Made by a program: the position numbers and the translations under genes. Source: Hyphomicrobiales bacterium (GTDB lineage Bacteria > Pseudomonadota > Alphaproteobacteria > Rhizobiales > Rhizobiaceae). Taken from it: a DNA stretch of 64,000 nucleotides. The stretch lies in NCBI GenBank assembly GCA_900471605.1, contig UCEY01000050.1:1-64000 (forward strand). Reading direction: 5' to 3'. Positions 61,924 to 64,000 of the stretch are shown here, one piece after another (positions within the stretch are counted from its first letter, which is position 1; every line of letters starts with the position of its first letter). The notes beneath the pieces were generated by a model. It had not been told where the DNA came from, ran no database searches, and saw only the letters and a program-made list of their open reading frames with translations.

Positions 61924-62738
61924 CCCATTTCTGATCAAAAAAAGCCGCGGCACGCCTCGCCGCCGAAGTTCCCAAAACGTTCGCCAAATATTCGATCTTC
62001 GTACACGTACATATTAGCACCATCTTATGGTTGAATTAGAAAATGCTACTAGATTTGAGTAGGCAAACTTGTTTCACTGAACATTTGTCAGGTTTCACCG
62101 TCCCCAACGTTTCTTGCGGAAACCTGAGCAGATAACAGCTATCCTGACTGCCGGAATCCACATAAAATCGTCCAAAAACGAGAAACTCCGTCAGCTGGCC
62201 CCAAATCGCCTTCGTCCGATTTACACAACTCAGGATATAGATCGAACGAGCGATAGGCACGATGGGTGGCGCAGTTGGCAACCTTAAGGTCGGCCGGTTT
62301 TTTCAAAGCATCCGGCAGTCTTTGCGATCGTGGATCGACCGTCCGGCAGAATCGGGCTCGCCGGCATCGCATGGGTTTTCTTTCCCATCGGCAGGCGATT
62401 GACGCCTTTGCCGTGCACCGCGACCGAAGGGCTTGGCTTGACGGCTGCGGCGGGAGGAAGCGGTGATCTCGATGAGTCACCGGCTATTTCACGCAGAAAA
62501 ATGTGGTATCATAAAACCACATACGCAAGCCATTGATTTTACTCTCTATATTTTTCAACCTCGCAAAACCGTCACCTTGACGCTTCTGGCCCCTCTCGAT
62601 ATAAGCCGCCGCAGATCGCGGACCTTTTGGCCCGCTTTCTTTTTTGCCGATCTTCGTGAGCGGCAATCCAAGCAACAAGAAACGCCCTGCAGCCGAAGTT
62701 TTCGGGTGGCACGGGTCTCAGAAGAAAGAGTTCAGAAC
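61924..62738. other. Long gene-poor region upstream of rplM
   Basis: This 815-base region is AT-richer than its surroundings, especially 61990-62180. Open frames on both strands lack ribosome sites and normal codon bias. Visible features are a TGTGGT-8-ACCACA inverted repeat at 62502-62521 and a weak palindrome near 62280. The rplM promoter and a long 5' leader must lie in its right part. No RNA gene could be identified. Confidence 0.4.
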
Positions 62739-63203
62739 ATGTCAACCTTCGTTCAGAAGCCTGCCGAGGTGGAGAAGAAGTGGGTGATCATCGATGCCGA
62801 AGGCCTCGTTGTCGGTCGCCTCGCCACCATCGTCGCCAACCGTCTCCGCGGCAAGCACAAGGCCACCTTCACACCGCACGTCGATGATGGCGACAACGTC
62901 ATCATCATCAACGCGGAAAAGTGCGTCCTCACCGGCAAGAAGTATTCCGACAAGACCTATTACTGGCACACCGGTTATCCGGGTGGCATCAAGGAGCGCA
63001 CCGCGCGCCAGATCATCGAAGGCCGTTTTCCGGAGCGCGTCATCGAGAAGGCTGTCGAGCGCATGGTTCCCCGTGGTCCCCTCGGCCGTCGCCAGATGAA
63101 GAACCTGCGCGTTTATGCCGGTTCCAACCATCCCCATGAAGCACAGCAGCCCGTCGCTCTCGACGTCGCATCGCTCAACAAGAAGAACGTAAGGAGCGCC
63201 TGA
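62739..63203 (+). CDS. rplM: Ribosomal protein L13
   Basis: A 154-residue 50S protein. ATG at 62739 starts '[20 protein letters not shown]', and GAAAGAG lies upstream. Typical blocks '[20 protein letters not shown]', '[10 protein letters not shown]' and '[17 protein letters not shown]' are intact. Frames extending upstream are out-of-place continuation. It is followed by rpsI after two bases, the universal rplM-rpsI pair. Confidence 0.98.
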   Translation: MSTFVQKPAEVEKKWVIIDAEGLVVGRLATIVANRLRGKHKATFTPHVDDGDNVIIINAEKCVLTGKKYSDKTYYWHTGYPGGIKERTARQIIEGRFPERVIEKAVERMVPRGPLGRRQMKNLRVYAGSNHPHEAQQPVALDVASLNKKNVRSA

Positions 63204-63205
63204 TA

Positions 63206-63673
63206 ATGGCCGATCTTTCCTCCCTGAAGGACCTCGCGCCGGCTTCCGAAGCTGCCGCTCCGGTTCATGTCCGCAAGGTCGACAGCCTCGGCCGCTCCTA
63301 CGCGACCGGCAAGCGCAAGAACGCCGTCGCCCGCGTCTGGGTCAAGGCCGGCACCGGCAAGATCACGGTCAACGGCCGTGACTTCTCCGCTTACTTCGCC
63401 CGCCCGGTCCTGCAGATGATCCTGCAGCAGCCGGTCATCGCCGCTGCCCGCACCGGCCAGTTCGACATCGTCGCGACCGTCACCGGTGGCGGTCTCTCCG
63501 GTCAGGCCGGCGCCGTTCGTCACGGCGTTTCCAAGGCCCTCACCTATTTCGAGCCGGGCCTTCGCGGCGTGCTCAAGAAGGGTGGCTTCCTGACCCGCGA
63601 CAGCCGCGTCGTCGAGCGTAAGAAGTACGGTAAGGCAAAGGCCCGCCGCTCCTTCCAGTTCTCCAAGCGTTAA
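63206..63673 (+). CDS. rpsI: Ribosomal protein S9
   Basis: A 155-residue 30S protein. A variable N-terminal extension of about 25 residues precedes the core '[21 protein letters not shown]'. The basic C-terminus ends '[17 protein letters not shown]', whose last Arg contacts P-site tRNA. It is cotranscribed with rplM and followed by a clear terminator. Confidence 0.98.
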   Translation: MADLSSLKDLAPASEAAAPVHVRKVDSLGRSYATGKRKNAVARVWVKAGTGKITVNGRDFSAYFARPVLQMILQQPVIAAARTGQFDIVATVTGGGLSGQAGAVRHGVSKALTYFEPGLRGVLKKGGFLTRDSRVVERKKYGKAKARRSFQFSKR

Positions 63674-63696
63674 TCGCTCCGGATTTGGACTTTACG

Positions 63697-63725
63697 AAAG
63701 GCGGGGCTTCGGCTCCGCCTTTTTC
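63697..63725 (+). terminator. rplM-rpsI terminator
   Basis: AAAGGCGG (from 63697) pairs with CCGCCTTT around a GGCTTCGGCT loop, followed by TTTTT at 63720-63724. It is a standard GC-rich stem with T-run and may also work for the convergent Lrp gene. Confidence 0.88.
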
Positions 63726-63751
63726 GTTTGTGGGCATTGCCCGCTTTCGGC

Positions 63752-64000
63752 TCAGATCGGCAGTTCTGTCGTCGATTTCAGTTCGCGCAGCACGAAGCTG
63801 GACACGACATTGCGCACATGCGGGTTGCGCATCAGGTGGCGGGTCATGAAGGCCTCATAGGCTTCCACATCGCGCGCCCGGATCTTCAGCATGTAATCGA
63901 AGGTTCCCGACAGCGCGTAACATTCCATGATCTCCGGCCGGTCGCGCACGACGGTGGCGAAGGCTTCGATCGCCTCCTCGTGGTGGTCCTCGAGCGTCAC
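63752..64000 (-). CDS. Lrp/AsnC-family regulator, C-terminal part
   Basis: The last 82 residues of a regulator cut by the right edge of the window; the N-terminal DNA-binding half (about 70 residues) is missing. What remains is the ligand-binding RAM domain: 'AFATVVRDRPEIMECYALSGTFDYMLKIRARD' (quoted in part), then 'VRNVVSSFVLRELKSTTELPI', the normal end of such proteins. It senses an amino acid or related effector and probably controls a neighbouring gene outside the window. Convergent with rpsI. Confidence 0.85.
   Translation of the reverse strand: MTLEDHHEEAIEAFATVVRDRPEIMECYALSGTFDYMLKIRARDVEAYEAFMTRHLMRNPHVRNVVSSFVLRELKSTTELPI

Noticed and set aside
62255-62330. tRNA-like D-arm sequence (GGTGGCGCAGTTGG)
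   Set aside because: No matching acceptor stem, anticodon arm or T-arm consensus follows.
1-64000. CRISPR arrays, rRNA genes, integrases or complete insertion sequences
   Set aside because: No spaced direct-repeat array, rRNA sequence or transposase/integrase motif was found on either strand.

Overview
The window is GC-rich alphaproteobacterial chromosome, most likely from a member of the Rhizobiaceae (Rhizobium, Agrobacterium, Ensifer, Shinella or a relative). The evidence is the clpP-clpX-lon-hupB order, a complete rkpA-rkpG-rkpH set, rhizobial-type palindromic mosaic repeats and several small protein families typical of the group. Identifications come from reading motifs and gene order; no database search was run.

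Layout. 1-7640 is accessory. It holds the start of a glycine-rich secreted protein, a solitary phage-type tail tape measure gene with one small partner, a tightly overlapping four-gene minus-strand operon built around a helix-turn-helix protein, and on the plus strand a parallel beta-helix protein preceded by two tiny coupled ORFs. 7675-23763 is a Wzx/Wzy-type exopolysaccharide locus on the minus strand: an OPX export lipoprotein, a Wzc-type tyrosine kinase, then an eleven-gene run from gmd and fcl (GDP-L-fucose) through glycosyltransferases, flippase, polymerase and an acetyltransferase. No priming phosphoglycosyltransferase is visible. A PPP-family phosphatase (24078-24875) lies divergently beside the export genes.

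24889-34583 is rkpA-G-H: a 2,483-residue polyketide/fatty-acid synthase, an AONS-family PLP enzyme and a short-chain dehydrogenase. A second OPX lipoprotein lies upstream at 34831-36018. 36349-45767 carries a rhizobial membrane protein, a YhaN/YhaO (Rad50/Mre11-like) pair, an aldo/keto reductase and a secreted phytase-like esterase. Two palindromic repeat elements lie here; one supplies the stop codons of two convergent genes.

45953-51447 is the conserved protein-quality-control block hupB, lon, clpX, clpP. lon and clpP have RpoH-like promoter matches, and intrinsic terminators separate the units.

51822-64000 is ordinary chromosome: a diguanylate cyclase, gamma-glutamyltransferase, a CYTH-like protein, a cytochrome P450, an SDR/MarR divergent pair with a candidate operator, a cupin, O-acetylhomoserine sulfhydrylase, small conserved proteins, rplM-rpsI and the C-terminal half of an Lrp/AsnC regulator.

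As a unit, the central 28 kb looks like surface-polysaccharide machinery: nucleotide-sugar supply, repeat-unit assembly, flipping, polymerisation, kinase-controlled export, and a lipid-making PKS trio that may supply an anchor or a separate surface lipid.
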